A stretch of 64,000 nt of DNA from Arthrobacter pigmenti (GCF_011927905.1 NZ_JAATJL010000001.1:930001-994000); one strand, 5' to 3'. Shown: positions 24,155-35,000, numbered from the stretch's first letter. Made by a program: numbers and translations. The notes: generated from the letters alone by a model not told the origin.

Positions 24155-25420
24155 ATGGGCATTGCGCGGAGGATGCTCGTTACGTCAGTTGTTGCTGCAG
24201 AGGCGCTGTTACTGACAGCGTGCGGCGCGGCTGCCCCTGAACAGCGCATGGCTGAGGTGGACCGCCAGGCGGTTGGCCTGGACGATCATCCCGACGCCGT
24301 AGCTGCGTTGCGATCATCGGCCTACCGGCTGGGGGCGGAAATGCTCGCGGTCAAGCCCGAGGCCAACCAGGTCACCAGCCCGGTCAGTGCGTTGGCCGCG
24401 CTGGCCATGTTGCGGGTCGGGGCGCAAACGACGACGGCGGACGAGTTGGACAGCGTGCTCGGCTTCCCCGCGGAACACCGGGATGCGGCAATGAACGCCC
24501 TGCTCGCGGAATGGGCCCAGCACGACGGCGATCCCGGTACGGTTGATGACGAAGAGCCGCCGGAGGAGCCGCTGCTGCACCTGGCGAACGGACTGTTTGT
24601 CGCGGAGGACCTCGAGTTGGCGGACGGCTTTCTGGAACCCCTCGCCCAGCACTACGGAGTCGGTGTTTACCCGGTGGATTACAGCAGCAGCAGCGCGCTC
24701 GAAGCCATGAATGCCTGGGTGAACCAGCACACCGGCGGCCGAATCGAGGAGGTACCGATTAAGCCCTCCCAGGACACCGTCCTTAACATCATCAATACTG
24801 TGTACTTCGCCGCTGCATGGGCCAACCCTTTTGATCCGACCAGCACGGTTGAGGGAACATTCACGACAGGAGACGGTCCGGTTCAAGCCGATCTTATGCA
24901 CACAACGCTTCGCATCCAGTACGCCGCCGGAGACGGCTGGCAGGGCATCGACCTGCCCTATAACAACGGGTTCGTGATGCGCCTGGTCCTGCCGGAGGAA
25001 GGTCGCCCGCCGGCGATGGATCAGGCGGCGCTCGCCGACATCGATGCTACTTTCGACGAAGCTCCCGAGACGATGGTCGACTTAACGCTGCCCTCGTGGG
25101 ACCACGCCTATGACCTCGACCTCAAGAAGATGCTCATCAGCATGGGGCTCGACGAAGCGATGGGACTGACACCGGACTACACGGGCATGGGAGCTGATCT
25201 GTTCGTCGAGGGCGTCGCCCAGGCAGCCAATATCACTGTGGCAGAGAAGGGCACCGTCGCATCGGCAGTCACCCAGATCTCGATGCAGGAGAGCGGCGCG
25301 CCCGAAACCGACGTTGAAATCGTCTTCGACCGCCCCTTCCTCTACCAGATCCTCCACGAGGAAACCGGAATGCCGATGTTCCTCGGAACGGTGATGGATC
25401 CCACTGTCGGAGAAGGTTAG
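24155..25420 (+). CDS. Lipoprotein serpin (serine/cysteine protease inhibitor)
   Basis: A 421-residue serpin, an inhibitor that traps proteases by inserting its reactive loop. The signal peptide ends in a lipobox, LLLTAC, with Cys at about residue 23, so it should sit on the outer face of the membrane. Serpin landmarks are SPVSALAALAMLRVGAQTTT (helix B region), NTVYFAAAWANPFDP (shutter/strand 3A), VDLTLPSWDHAYDLDLKKML and the C-terminal FDRPFLYQILHEETGMPMFL then GTVMDPT. The hinge EKGTVASAVTQ has small residues, as in inhibitory serpins. P1 is probably near Ser-Gly in MQESGAPE; the loop is about 3 residues longer than in alpha-1-antitrypsin, so this is uncertain. Bacterial serpins are uncommon. 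Confidence 0.88.
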   Translation: MGIARRMLVTSVVAAEALLLTACGAAAPEQRMAEVDRQAVGLDDHPDAVAALRSSAYRLGAEMLAVKPEANQVTSPVSALAALAMLRVGAQTTTADELDSVLGFPAEHRDAAMNALLAEWAQHDGDPGTVDDEEPPEEPLLHLANGLFVAEDLELADGFLEPLAQHYGVGVYPVDYSSSSALEAMNAWVNQHTGGRIEEVPIKPSQDTVLNIINTVYFAAAWANPFDPTSTVEGTFTTGDGPVQADLMHTTLRIQYAAGDGWQGIDLPYNNGFVMRLVLPEEGRPPAMDQAALADIDATFDEAPETMVDLTLPSWDHAYDLDLKKMLISMGLDEAMGLTPDYTGMGADLFVEGVAQAANITVAEKGTVASAVTQISMQESGAPETDVEIVFDRPFLYQILHEETGMPMFLGTVMDPTVGEG

Positions 25421-25487
25421 CGAAGCACTGCGCCGCCAGCTTCGGATCCGGCCGCCCCAACCGCCGCTCGCGGAATAGGATGAAACG

Positions 25488-26162
25488 GTGGAGCCGTTGC
25501 TGGAGTTCGCCGGTGATTACTGGTGGCTGATCTTTCCGTTGAGCGGAGCATTCGCCGCCTGGGGTGATTCGTTGTCGAAGGCCAGTAAGCGCAGGCACAA
25601 GCGGAAGGTTGAACTGTACAAAATCCGCTATCAGAACCAGCAGACGAGTCAGACTCAACCCGACGAGGTCAAAGCGCTCATGGGCACCCATGATGCAGTG
25701 AATCAGCAGTGGCTCGACTACGAACTGGACGTGGGCAAGCTCATCGACTTCCCGATGATGACCGACGTCCGGGAACCGCTCACCGTAGCGTTCCTGCGGG
25801 CCAAGCGGGAGGCCGACGCCCTCCGTCCGGCAAACCCGGATTCCGTGAGCGCCGAGCGGTGCGCAGAGTACCGGGCAGCGGTGAATGACTATGAAGTGGC
25901 GTTCAGCGTAGCCGAATCCGAAGCGCGGCGGATCAGGGCAGGCAGCTTCTCAGATGTCGAGCGGCAGCGCCTGGCGAAGGCAAGGAAGCTGATCAACATA
26001 GCGGTGGATGCGGCGGCAAGCCCAGCCGAGCGGCAGGCCGCCTACCGCCGCGCACGCCGGGAGTTGGATGGGCTGATTGTGCTCCCCGACCGCGCCGTGA
26101 ATCGCATCGAGGAGCAGGTGGCGCGTGCCCTGGAGCGCGGCCGAGGACCGGCCACGAGCTAG
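25488..26162 (+). CDS. Hypothetical N-terminally membrane-anchored protein, 224 aa
   Basis: Family not recognised. A GTG start opens a short hydrophobic segment (YWWLIFPLSGAFAAW, residues about 11-25) followed by a strongly basic stretch, SKRRHKRKVELYK, which would place the rest of the protein in the cytosol. The remaining 180 residues are charged and helical with probable coiled-coil character (FLRAKREADALRP, AVNDYEVAFSVAESEARRIR, RRARRELDGLIVLP). It ends with a 4-base convergent overlap with the carboxylase epsilon gene (26159-26162). It could be a small stress or envelope protein; no function is claimed. Confidence 0.65.
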   Translation: MEPLLEFAGDYWWLIFPLSGAFAAWGDSLSKASKRRHKRKVELYKIRYQNQQTSQTQPDEVKALMGTHDAVNQQWLDYELDVGKLIDFPMMTDVREPLTVAFLRAKREADALRPANPDSVSAERCAEYRAAVNDYEVAFSVAESEARRIRAGSFSDVERQRLAKARKLINIAVDAAASPAERQAAYRRARRELDGLIVLPDRAVNRIEEQVARALERGRGPATS

Positions 26163-26379
26163 CGGAGCGCGCTCCGGCGCCACGAACCCGGACCCGGCCG
26201 GGGGCCGAGCCGCAACTGGTCGCGCCGGATCCAGGTGCGATGCGCCGCTGGCCTGGTACCGCCGTCGTCGTTGGTTTGCATTCCAAGCACGACGACGGCG
26301 AGTGCCGCCAGTTCCTCCGGTGTCGGGTTCCCCGCAACAACCTGGAACAACGGCTGGTTGTTTTCCTCGGTAGCCGTGG

Positions 26380-26383
<4 letters not shown>
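26159..26383 (-). CDS. accE: Acyl-CoA carboxylase epsilon subunit
   Basis: A 74-residue protein of the actinobacteria-specific AccE/PccE family, which helps assemble the alpha-beta acyl-CoA carboxylase holoenzyme. The diagnostic core is [20 protein letters not shown], followed by a basic, Pro-rich tail ending WRRSALR. Its start overlaps the beta-subunit stop by 4 bases (ATGA, 26380-26383), so the two are translated together. Identification rests on this motif and its position. Confidence 0.88.
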
Positions 26384-28032
<1,649 letters not shown>

Positions 28033-28262
28033 CGAGTCTCTTCGGATTGGGTTCGGGTTATGGCTCCAGGGGAAACCTATTCAACCTGCCTGACCAACAC
28101 GTTAAGTAGGTTTCCCACAAAGAACCGGGCTCTTTGGACAGTCTAGTAAGCAAAATGGACCCCGTAGCTGTAGAACACCTACAACAACCGCTGGAAAGAC
28201 TTAGTCGCCGCACGGAAGTTACCCGTGAGTAACAATTAGGTTTTGCCCCCGGTTCCGGGCTT
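28033..28262. promoter_or_regulatory. Divergent regulatory region with palindromic operator
   Basis: This non-coding region separates accD (minus) and the SDR gene (plus). It holds a perfect inverted repeat, GTTAC-CCGTGA-GTAAC, at 28218-28233, a size and shape typical of TetR- or GntR-type operators in lipid metabolism genes. A possible -10, TATGGT, at 28262-28267 lies 7 bases before ATG 28275, consistent with a leaderless SDR transcript. The regulator is not in this window. Confidence 0.45.
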
Positions 28263-28274
28263 ATGGTTTCCCCT

Positions 28275-29123
28275 ATGACAGGCAATGGCGCTTCCGAATC
28301 AGGCACCCTCCGCGGGCGCTCCCTTCTCATGTCAGGCGGCAGCAGGGGCATCGGTCTGGCCATCGCCCTGCGTGCAGCCGCTGATGGGGCAAACGTGGCG
28401 ATCATGGCGAAGACGGGTGTGCCGCATCCCCGGCTTGAGGGTACGGTCCATACCGCGGCGGAGCAGATCCGTGCAGCGGGAGGGGGCGCCCTCGCCCTTG
28501 TGGGCGATGTGCGGAACGACGACGACGTCGCGACCGCCGTGGCGGCGACCGTCGCCGAATTTGGCGGCATCGACGTCGTCGTCAATAATGCCTCCGCCAT
28601 AGATCTGTCCAGTACCGACGACGTGACGATGAAGAAGTACGACCTGATGGCCGACATCAACGTGCGCGGCACTTTCCTGCTGAGCAAGCTGGCGCTGCCT
28701 GCCCTGCGGCAATCTGCCAACCCGCACATCCTCACGCTGTCGCCGCCGCTGAACCTGGACCCGAAGTGGGCCGGTAAGCACCTGGCGTACACCATGGCGA
28801 AGTACGGGATGAGCCTGACGACGCTGGGCCTCGCCGAGGAACTGCGCGGTGCGGGCATTGCCGTCAACTCGCTCTGGCCGCGCACGCTCATCGATACCGC
28901 CGCGATCCGTGCCATGCCCGGAGGCGGAGATCTGGTCCAGGCCGCGCGGAGTCCGCAGATCGTTGCGGATGCGGCGCACGCAGTGCTGGTCCGGCCGGCA
29001 CGGGAGTGCACCGGCAACTTCTTTACTGACGAGGAGGTGCTCCGACAGGAAGGCTTAGCCGACTTCACCGGCTACAGTCTCGGAGCACCGGAAGACCGGT
29101 TGGTGCCGGATATCTTCCTGTAG
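28275..29123 (+). CDS. SDR-family oxidoreductase (HSDL2-like)
   Basis: A 282-residue short-chain dehydrogenase/reductase. The cofactor loop is LMSGGSRGIGLAIALRAAAD; the NAG-type motif is DVVVNNASAI; catalytic Ser is in HILTLSPPLN and the YxxxK pair in LAYTMAKYGMSL. The C-terminus, CTGNFFTDEEVLRQEGLADF, matches the hydroxysteroid dehydrogenase-like (HSDL2) group, linked to lipid and fatty acyl metabolism. ATG 28275 is preferred to ATG 28263 because neither has a ribosome binding site and a -10-like TATGGT lies 7 bases before it. It is divergent from the acyl-CoA carboxylase beta gene, and shared regulation through the operator between them is likely. The substrate is unknown. Confidence 0.85.
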   Translation: MTGNGASESGTLRGRSLLMSGGSRGIGLAIALRAAADGANVAIMAKTGVPHPRLEGTVHTAAEQIRAAGGGALALVGDVRNDDDVATAVAATVAEFGGIDVVVNNASAIDLSSTDDVTMKKYDLMADINVRGTFLLSKLALPALRQSANPHILTLSPPLNLDPKWAGKHLAYTMAKYGMSLTTLGLAEELRGAGIAVNSLWPRTLIDTAAIRAMPGGGDLVQAARSPQIVADAAHAVLVRPARECTGNFFTDEEVLRQEGLADFTGYSLGAPEDRLVPDIFL

Positions 29124-29132
29124 CGCCCGCTT

Positions 29133-29174
29133 CCTCTGCATGCACTCAACGAATCCGTTGAGTGCATGCAGAGG
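29133..29174. terminator. Perfect 19-bp hairpin after the SDR gene
   Basis: Arms CCTCTGCATGCACTCAACG (29133-29151) and its exact complement (29156-29174) enclose a 4-base loop, AATC. It begins 9 bases after the SDR stop. There is no T-run, so it is either a non-canonical terminator or a protein/RNA structural site. Confidence 0.6.
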
Positions 29175-29240
29175 ACATGGGTTCCAACCAGCCCCCTCCG
29201 CGCAAAGGCGACGGATCCGCCGGTTAGGTGCAACGATGTG

Positions 29241-29373
29241 GGCGCGGGACCCTCGCCCAGTACGCGCCTACCGGCCCCCCGGGGTTCGCTACGCTCACAC
29301 CGGGTCCCTGCCGATAGCGCTCCTGGCCTCCCACACCTCGCTTCGCTCGGCGCGGGACCCTCGCCCAGTACGC
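29241..29373 (+). repeat. 25-bp direct repeat pair upstream of birA
   Basis: The 25-base unit beginning GGCGCGGGACCCTCGCCCAG and ending TACGC occurs at 29241-29265 and again, identically, at 29349-29373, 108 bases apart. The second copy runs into the start of birA. The sequence between is GC-rich with no coding potential that I accept. Confidence 0.7.
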
Positions 29374-29380
29374 TTAGAGG
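29369..29380 (+). promoter_or_regulatory. Putative -10 for leaderless birA
   Basis: TACGCT at 29369-29374 fits the TANNNT -10 consensus of actinobacterial housekeeping promoters and lies 6 bases before ATG 29381. The only purine-rich stretch, AGAGG, abuts the ATG and is too close to act as a ribosome binding site, which favours a leaderless message. The box overlaps the end of the second 25-bp repeat. Confidence 0.4.
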
Positions 29381-30265
29381 ATGACATCCCGCTACTCCAG
29401 CCTTGAACGCCCGGGCCTTGACGAGGCCGGGCTGCGCGAGGCCCTCTGCAGTCCAAGAGGGCAATTCGCGAGACTGGAACTGGTGGAGGCAACAGGGTCA
29501 ACCAACACCGACCTAGTCCGCCTCGCTGAACAGGACGCCGCCGGCTGGCCCGATCTGAGTGTCCTGACGGCAGAAGAGCAAACAGCCGGTCGGGGCAGGC
29601 TGGAGCGGAAGTGGACCGCGCCGGAGCGCTCGTCGCTGATCGTGAGCGTATTGCTGCGTCCCCGCACAAAGACCGGTCGTCCGCTGCCCACCCAGAGCTA
29701 CGGATGGTTATCGCTTCTTGCTGCGCTCGCGCTCTCGGAGAGCATTGAGGAGCGCACCGAAGTCAGTCCGCAACTCAAGTGGCCCAACGATGTCCACGTG
29801 GACGGGCGTAAGCTCGCCGGCGTCCTGGCGCAACTGGTCCCCGGGGCCAACGGGGCGCCGCCCGCCGTCGTCGTCGGCTGTGGTGTGAACGTAAGCCTCA
29901 CCGACCAGGAACTGCCCGTGCCGAACGCGACCAGCCTCCTGCTCGAGTACGCCACAACCACGGACCGGAACGTCCTTTTGAAGGCCTATCTGCGCCGGCT
30001 CGCGGATTCGTATGCGGAATTCACGGCGGTCGACGGCGATGAGTCCCGTCCGTGGACGGACGGCAAATCGCTGCTCGCTCGGGTCAGTGACCGGATGGTC
30101 ACCCTCGGACAGGACGTACGGGCCGAACTGCCGAATGGCACCATGATCACCGGCCGGGCCATGAACCTCGACACCCACGGTGCGCTGGTGGTGCGCGACG
30201 ACGACGGCGAGCGGCACACCGTCGCTGCCGGCGACGTCGTCCACCTGCGTCCGCTGCCTTCCTAG
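29381..30265 (+). CDS. birA: Biotin--[acetyl-CoA-carboxylase] ligase
   Basis: A 294-residue biotin protein ligase that activates biotin as biotinyl-AMP and attaches it to the BCCP Lys of the carboxylase alpha subunit. Motifs are VEATGSTNTDLVRLAEQ, EEQTAGRGRLERKWTAPERS (biotinyl-AMP loop), LKWPNDVHVDGRKLAGVLAQ and AVVVGCGVNVSL; the C-terminal SH3-like domain ends TVAAGDVVHLRP. There is no N-terminal helix-turn-helix, so it is a ligase without the E. coli-type repressor function. It lies just beyond the carboxylase beta/epsilon genes and just before the PH-domain gene, as in mycobacteria (accD5, birA, Rv3278c). Confidence 0.93.
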   Translation: MTSRYSSLERPGLDEAGLREALCSPRGQFARLELVEATGSTNTDLVRLAEQDAAGWPDLSVLTAEEQTAGRGRLERKWTAPERSSLIVSVLLRPRTKTGRPLPTQSYGWLSLLAALALSESIEERTEVSPQLKWPNDVHVDGRKLAGVLAQLVPGANGAPPAVVVGCGVNVSLTDQELPVPNATSLLLEYATTTDRNVLLKAYLRRLADSYAEFTAVDGDESRPWTDGKSLLARVSDRMVTLGQDVRAELPNGTMITGRAMNLDTHGALVVRDDDGERHTVAAGDVVHLRPLPS

Positions 30266-30307
30266 ACGCATGGACCGTTTGGGCGCCCACAGGGAGCGGG
30301 TTGCAGC

Positions 30308-30886
30308 ATGCGCATAAAGCTCGAACCCGGTGAGCATGTTGTGGTCCGCACCAGGCCGCACCCACGGCGGCTGTTCGGGCGGTTCGTCGCCACGTTGCTG
30401 ATCCTGGCGGTGACGGGATACGGCCTCGGCTGGTACAGCCGTGTACAGCTACCGCCCGGGTGGCTGCCCTGGGAACCAGCCCTCCTCACGGCGTTCCTCG
30501 TGATCGCCGGCCTGCTGATTCTGCGTGTGTTCGTGGTCCCATTGCTGAACTGGGCGGGTACCCGCTACATCCTGACGAGCCGGCGGCTGATCCGGCGGGC
30601 CGGTTTCACCCGCCGCAGTGAGCGCGAAGTCAGGCTCACGGGAATCTTCCAGATCATCGTCGAGCAGACGTTGGTCGAAAGGATGACGGCAGGCGGAACA
30701 CTCGTTTTTGACCTTGGCAGGGACAGGATGATCGGGTTCCCGAACATTCCCCAGATATCGACGTTCAAGCAGTACATGGTGTCCGCGATCAGCGACCTCC
30801 CACTGACCGCCATGTTCGATGGTGTAGATATGGAAGTCGAGCCGATGGACAGGGCGGACATTCGCGGAACGGAACAGGAGTGGTGA
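30308..30886 (+). CDS. PH-domain (bPH2/YdbS-like) membrane protein
   Basis: A 192-residue membrane protein. Two transmembrane helices (FVATLLILAVTGYGLGWYSR and LLTAFLVIAGLLILRVFVVP, about residues 20-75) are followed by a bacterial PH-like domain with NWAGTRYILTSRRLIRRAGF, REVRLTGIFQIIVEQTLVER and GTLVFDLGRDR. It corresponds in position and type to M. tuberculosis Rv3278c, next to birA. GGGAGCGGG is a ribosome binding site about 7 bases before ATG. Its stop overlaps the cyclase ATG by one base (TGATG), so the two are co-translated. The role is unknown; lipid or protein docking is suggested by the fold. Confidence 0.82.
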   Translation: MRIKLEPGEHVVVRTRPHPRRLFGRFVATLLILAVTGYGLGWYSRVQLPPGWLPWEPALLTAFLVIAGLLILRVFVVPLLNWAGTRYILTSRRLIRRAGFTRRSEREVRLTGIFQIIVEQTLVERMTAGGTLVFDLGRDRMIGFPNIPQISTFKQYMVSAISDLPLTAMFDGVDMEVEPMDRADIRGTEQEW

Positions 30887-32058
30887 TGAGCGCCAGCAGC
30901 GGCACTGACGGTACCGAAGTGGGCGTGGCCTCAGGAGATTTGTCCGAGGGTGAGGAGAACCCGCTGACCCTGTCCATGCCGATCCTCAACCGCGCGGCCC
31001 TCCCACCGGCACCGGACACACTGGACCGGGACACCATCCGGCAACTCGAAATCGAACTCCTTGGCGCCGAACGCACCTTACGACGCCGCGAGGTCGCCTC
31101 GGGTGCAGGCGTGTCCCTTCTGTCCGCACGCAAGCTCTGGCGTGCCATGGGCTTTCCCAACATCGGGGACGACGACGTCGCGTTCACCGAGAAGGACATG
31201 GAGGCTCTCACCACCATTATTGAGCTGGTGCGCAAGGAGCAGCTCACCGAATCAGCGGCGATCTCGATTACGCGTGCGATCGGCCAGATGACCGACCGCA
31301 TGGTCGTGTGGCAGATTGAGGCGCTGGTAGAGGAGATGGTGGTCCAGCGTGGGATCACCGACGCCGCCGCGCGCCGGAACCTCGTCGCGGAACTTCCACA
31401 GCTCATTGACCCGCTGGAAAAGACCCTCGTTTACGCCTGGCGCCGCCAGCTGAACGCCGCTGTCCAGCGGTTGGCCGTCCGTGCGGAGGCCGGTCTCGCA
31501 TCAAGCGAGACAGGACGGGCAGGGACAGAGGATGACGCTCCGCTGCCGCTGGCACGCGCCGTGGGATTCGCAGACCTGGTGTCCTATACCAGCCTGTCCC
31601 GGCAGATGAACGAGCGGACGCTCGCGCAGTTGGTTCAACGGTTCGAGAACATGTGCGCCGAGATCATTTCTGTGGGCGGCGGTCGCCTGGTCAAGACCAT
31701 TGGCGACGAAGTGCTGTACATCGCCGAGACTCCCGAGGCTGGCGCTGAGATATCCCTCGCCCTGGCCAAAGCCTTCACGGAGGACGAGCTCCTGCCATCC
31801 GCGAGGGTATCGATGGTGTGGGGCAGGATCCTGTCCCGGCTCGGGGACATCTACGGTCCTACCGTCAACCTTGCTGCCCGGCTGACGTCCCTGGCAGAGC
31901 CGGGAACGGTACTGATTGACGCGACGACAGCGGCAACGCTGCGGGACAACGAACGCTTTGTCCTGATGCCGCACAAGGCGCGGACGGTGCGCGGCTTCGG
32001 CGAGGTGCACCCGGTGACGCTCGCCCGGGGAACCGGCGACGGTCTGATTCTGGACTGA
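30886..32058 (+). CDS. Class III adenylate cyclase with Rv1264-like regulatory N-terminus
   Basis: A 390-residue soluble cyclase making cAMP from ATP. The start is ATG 30886, with AGGAG 5 bases upstream. Residues about 45-200 form a helical regulatory domain (RRREVASGAGVSLLSARKLW, then IELVRKEQLTESAAISITRA) like the autoinhibitory, pH-sensing module of M. tuberculosis Rv1264. The C-terminal cyclase domain has metal-binding Asp in AVGFADLVSYTSL and GDEVLYIAE, substrate-specifying Lys in GGRLVKTIGDE and Asp in LGDIYGPTVNLAARL (which also holds the transition-state Asn and Arg). All catalytic residues are present, so it should be active as a homodimer. pH sensing is inferred by similarity. Confidence 0.9.
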   Translation: MSASSGTDGTEVGVASGDLSEGEENPLTLSMPILNRAALPPAPDTLDRDTIRQLEIELLGAERTLRRREVASGAGVSLLSARKLWRAMGFPNIGDDDVAFTEKDMEALTTIIELVRKEQLTESAAISITRAIGQMTDRMVVWQIEALVEEMVVQRGITDAAARRNLVAELPQLIDPLEKTLVYAWRRQLNAAVQRLAVRAEAGLASSETGRAGTEDDAPLPLARAVGFADLVSYTSLSRQMNERTLAQLVQRFENMCAEIISVGGGRLVKTIGDEVLYIAETPEAGAEISLALAKAFTEDELLPSARVSMVWGRILSRLGDIYGPTVNLAARLTSLAEPGTVLIDATTAATLRDNERFVLMPHKARTVRGFGEVHPVTLARGTGDGLILD

Positions 32059-35000
32059 CTGCCCATGGGTGGGGGCTTTTTGGGTTGCGTGGTCGTGTAA
32101 CACTTTAATCGGTCAAGTATTGGCCTTTTCGCCTCCGTGTGTGGGGGCCGGTCCATCCAGTGTCTTTGTCGGGGAATTTTGTGAAGCTTTTGAACGGTTT
32201 TCGTCGGTTCGGTGCCAGGCATAAGCGAGCAGTTTCTGTTTCTACCGTTTCGGCGGTGGTTGTGGCTGTGGTCAGTGGTGCGTTGTTGTATCCGGGGTTC
32301 GCGACGGCTGAGGTGGATCTGAACGATGGTGGTGTGTGGGTGACTAACCGTAATACGGGGATGGTGGGTCATTTGAATTATCAGTCGCGTCTGCTTGATG
32401 GCGGGTATGCGGCGAATAGTGATGGTTTTGACGTTCTTCAGGATGCGGCCACTGTTTTTAATGTTAATTCTGATCAGTCGAAGGTCAGTCCGGTGGATGT
32501 TGCGAATGTGGTGCGTGGTACTGAGGTTCAGTTGCCGGGTTCTGCTGTGGTCGCGATGGGTGGGAGCACTGCGGTAGTGACGGATCGGGCTGGTGGGTCT
32601 GTTTGGATTACGACGACGCAGAATCTTGGTGCGTTCAGTGATCAGGAGGTCGAGCCGGTGGTGACCGGTGCGGCGGGTGTGGTCGCGGCGGTGTCGTCGA
32701 ATGATCGGGTGTTTGTTGCTGATCCTGGTGCGGGGACCGTTTCGACGTATGTGGTCGCCGTGGACGGTACGTATGAAGAGCTTGAGGTTGTGGAGTCGGA
32801 GGCGCTGAAGAGTTTCGGTGATGTGCAGGTCGCGGCGGTGGGTGATCAGGTTGTGGTGTTCGATGGTGAGTCGGGGCAGCTTGTTTTGCCTGGTGGTGAG
32901 GTTGTTGTTCTCCCGGACGGACAAGATGGCAAGCTTCAGCAGAGTGGGCCGGTTGCGGATTTTGTGGTGGTGGCGACGCCGACGTCGTTGATCAAGCAGT
33001 CTCTTGGTGGTGGTGAACCCGTGGTTACTGCGTTGGAGGGTAATGGGGTTCCTGCGGCTCCGGTGCAGTTGGATGGTTGTGTGCATGCGGCGTGGGCTGG
33101 GGCGGCGGTGTATGTGCGGGATTGTGTTGATGATGCTGGTGATCGTCGTGAGGAGATTCCGGAGTTGGGGGCGGAGTCGGAGCTGGTTTTCCGGGTGAAC
33201 CGGAGTGTGGTTGTGCTCAATGATGTCAATGCCGGTGATGTGTGGTTGGTGTTGCAGAACATGCAGTTGGTGGATAACTGGGGTGACATTATTCCGCCGA
33301 AGCAGGACTCCGATGAGGAGGATGAGGAATCGGCCAGTGAGAATCCGGTGAATACGCTGCCGGATCGTAGTGGTGAGAACCGTCCGCCGGTGGCTGAGGA
33401 TGATTCCTATGGTGCGCGTGCGGGGCGGACCACGATTTTGAATGTGTTGACTAATGACACTGACCCGGATGGTGATTTGCTTACCGCGACGTTGACCGGT
33501 GAGCAGCCTGCTGCGGGGAGTGTGCAGCCGATTTATAACGGTGCGGGGTTGCAGGTTGTGGTGCCGGCGGATGCGCCGGTGGGGAACCATACTTTCTCGT
33601 ATGAGGTTGCTGATGGTCGGGGTGGTAGCGATTCGGCTGAGGTGAGTGTTGATGTGCGGGGTGCGGAGTCTAATGAGCCGCCGACGCCTTTGCGGCCGAC
33701 GAAGATTTTGGTGGAAGAGGGGAAGTCGGTCAGTCAGAACATTCTGTCCAGTTGGATGGACCCTGATGGTGATGATTTGTTCCTGGTCAGCGCGGAGCCC
33801 ACGCCCGACGGCGATCAGGTGCGGACCCGTTCGGATGGGTTGTTGACGTTCCGGGATGTCGGCAAGGGCCAGGGCGTGAAGGAAGTGAACATTGTGGTCT
33901 CTGATGGCCGCGATGAGGTTTCCGGTGTGATCAGTTTTGATGTTCGGGCGTCTGGAACGCTGGCGCCGGTGGTGAATTTCGATCATTTCACGGCGACGGT
34001 GGGGCAGGAGTCGCAGTTGACTCCGTTGCAGAATGATCTGGATCCTGCCGGTGGGCAGTTGAGTCTGGCCAAGGCGGAGGCTACCGGCGGTGAGGCAGCG
34101 CTGACCCCGAATTACGACACGGGGACGGTTGCTTTCACTCCGGAGGCGGCGGGGACGTATTACGTCGAGTATTTGGTGACGAATGGGCCGCAGAGTGCCA
34201 GTGGTCTGATCCGGGTGGATGCGAAGGCTGAGGGTGCTGAGGGTGCTCCGATCGCTGTCCGTGATGTGGCGTTGTTGCCTCGAAATGGTGACGTGCTGGT
34301 GGATGTGCTTGGGAATGACAGCGATCCGACTGGTGGCGTGCTGGTGGTTCAGTCCGTGGATGTCCCCGCGGACTCACCTCTTGAGGTGGCTGTGCTTGAT
34401 CACAATGTTCTTCGCATCCATGACGTCCGCGGCCTGAACCAGCAGACGACCATCACTTATACGGTTTCCAATGGTACGGCGACTGCTACCGGTGAGGTGA
34501 GTGTGTTGTCGGTGGAGGGCCCCCAGACGCTTTTGCCGCCGCAGGCGAACGCGGATGAGGTGACGGTGCGTGCCGGGGATGTGGTGAATATCCCGGTTTT
34601 GGAGAATGACACGCACCCGAATGGGGATGAGCTGACGTTGAGCCCGGTGCTGGCGCAGGGGATTGATCTTGCTGATGGGCGGATCTTCGCGTCGGAGAAC
34701 ACGTTGCGGTTCGTGGCCGGGAATACTGCGAAGACCGTGTACGCCATTTACGAGGTGATGGATAGCACGGGGCAGACGGACTCGGCGGAGGTGCGGATTA
34801 ACATCCGGCCGTTGGATGCGCCGAACACTCCGCCGGTGCCGAAGAACCTTGATGCCCGGGTGATCGCGGGATCCACCGTGCGGATTCCGGTCCCGTTGGA
34901 TGGCATTGATGCCGATGGTGACTCGTCGTTCCTGGCTGGGATCGATGTTGCACCTGGGATGGGTGCTGCGGTGCCGGGGCCGAACTATATTGATTTCACG

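Noticed and set aside
31851..33986. A 711-codon open frame antisense to giant gene copy 1, and a near-identical one at 38277-40277
   Set aside because: Its protein is an unlikely mix of Arg, His, Ile and Thr with no domain, no signal and no ribosome binding site. It exists because the plus strand lacks certain codons in that frame and follows the real gene exactly.
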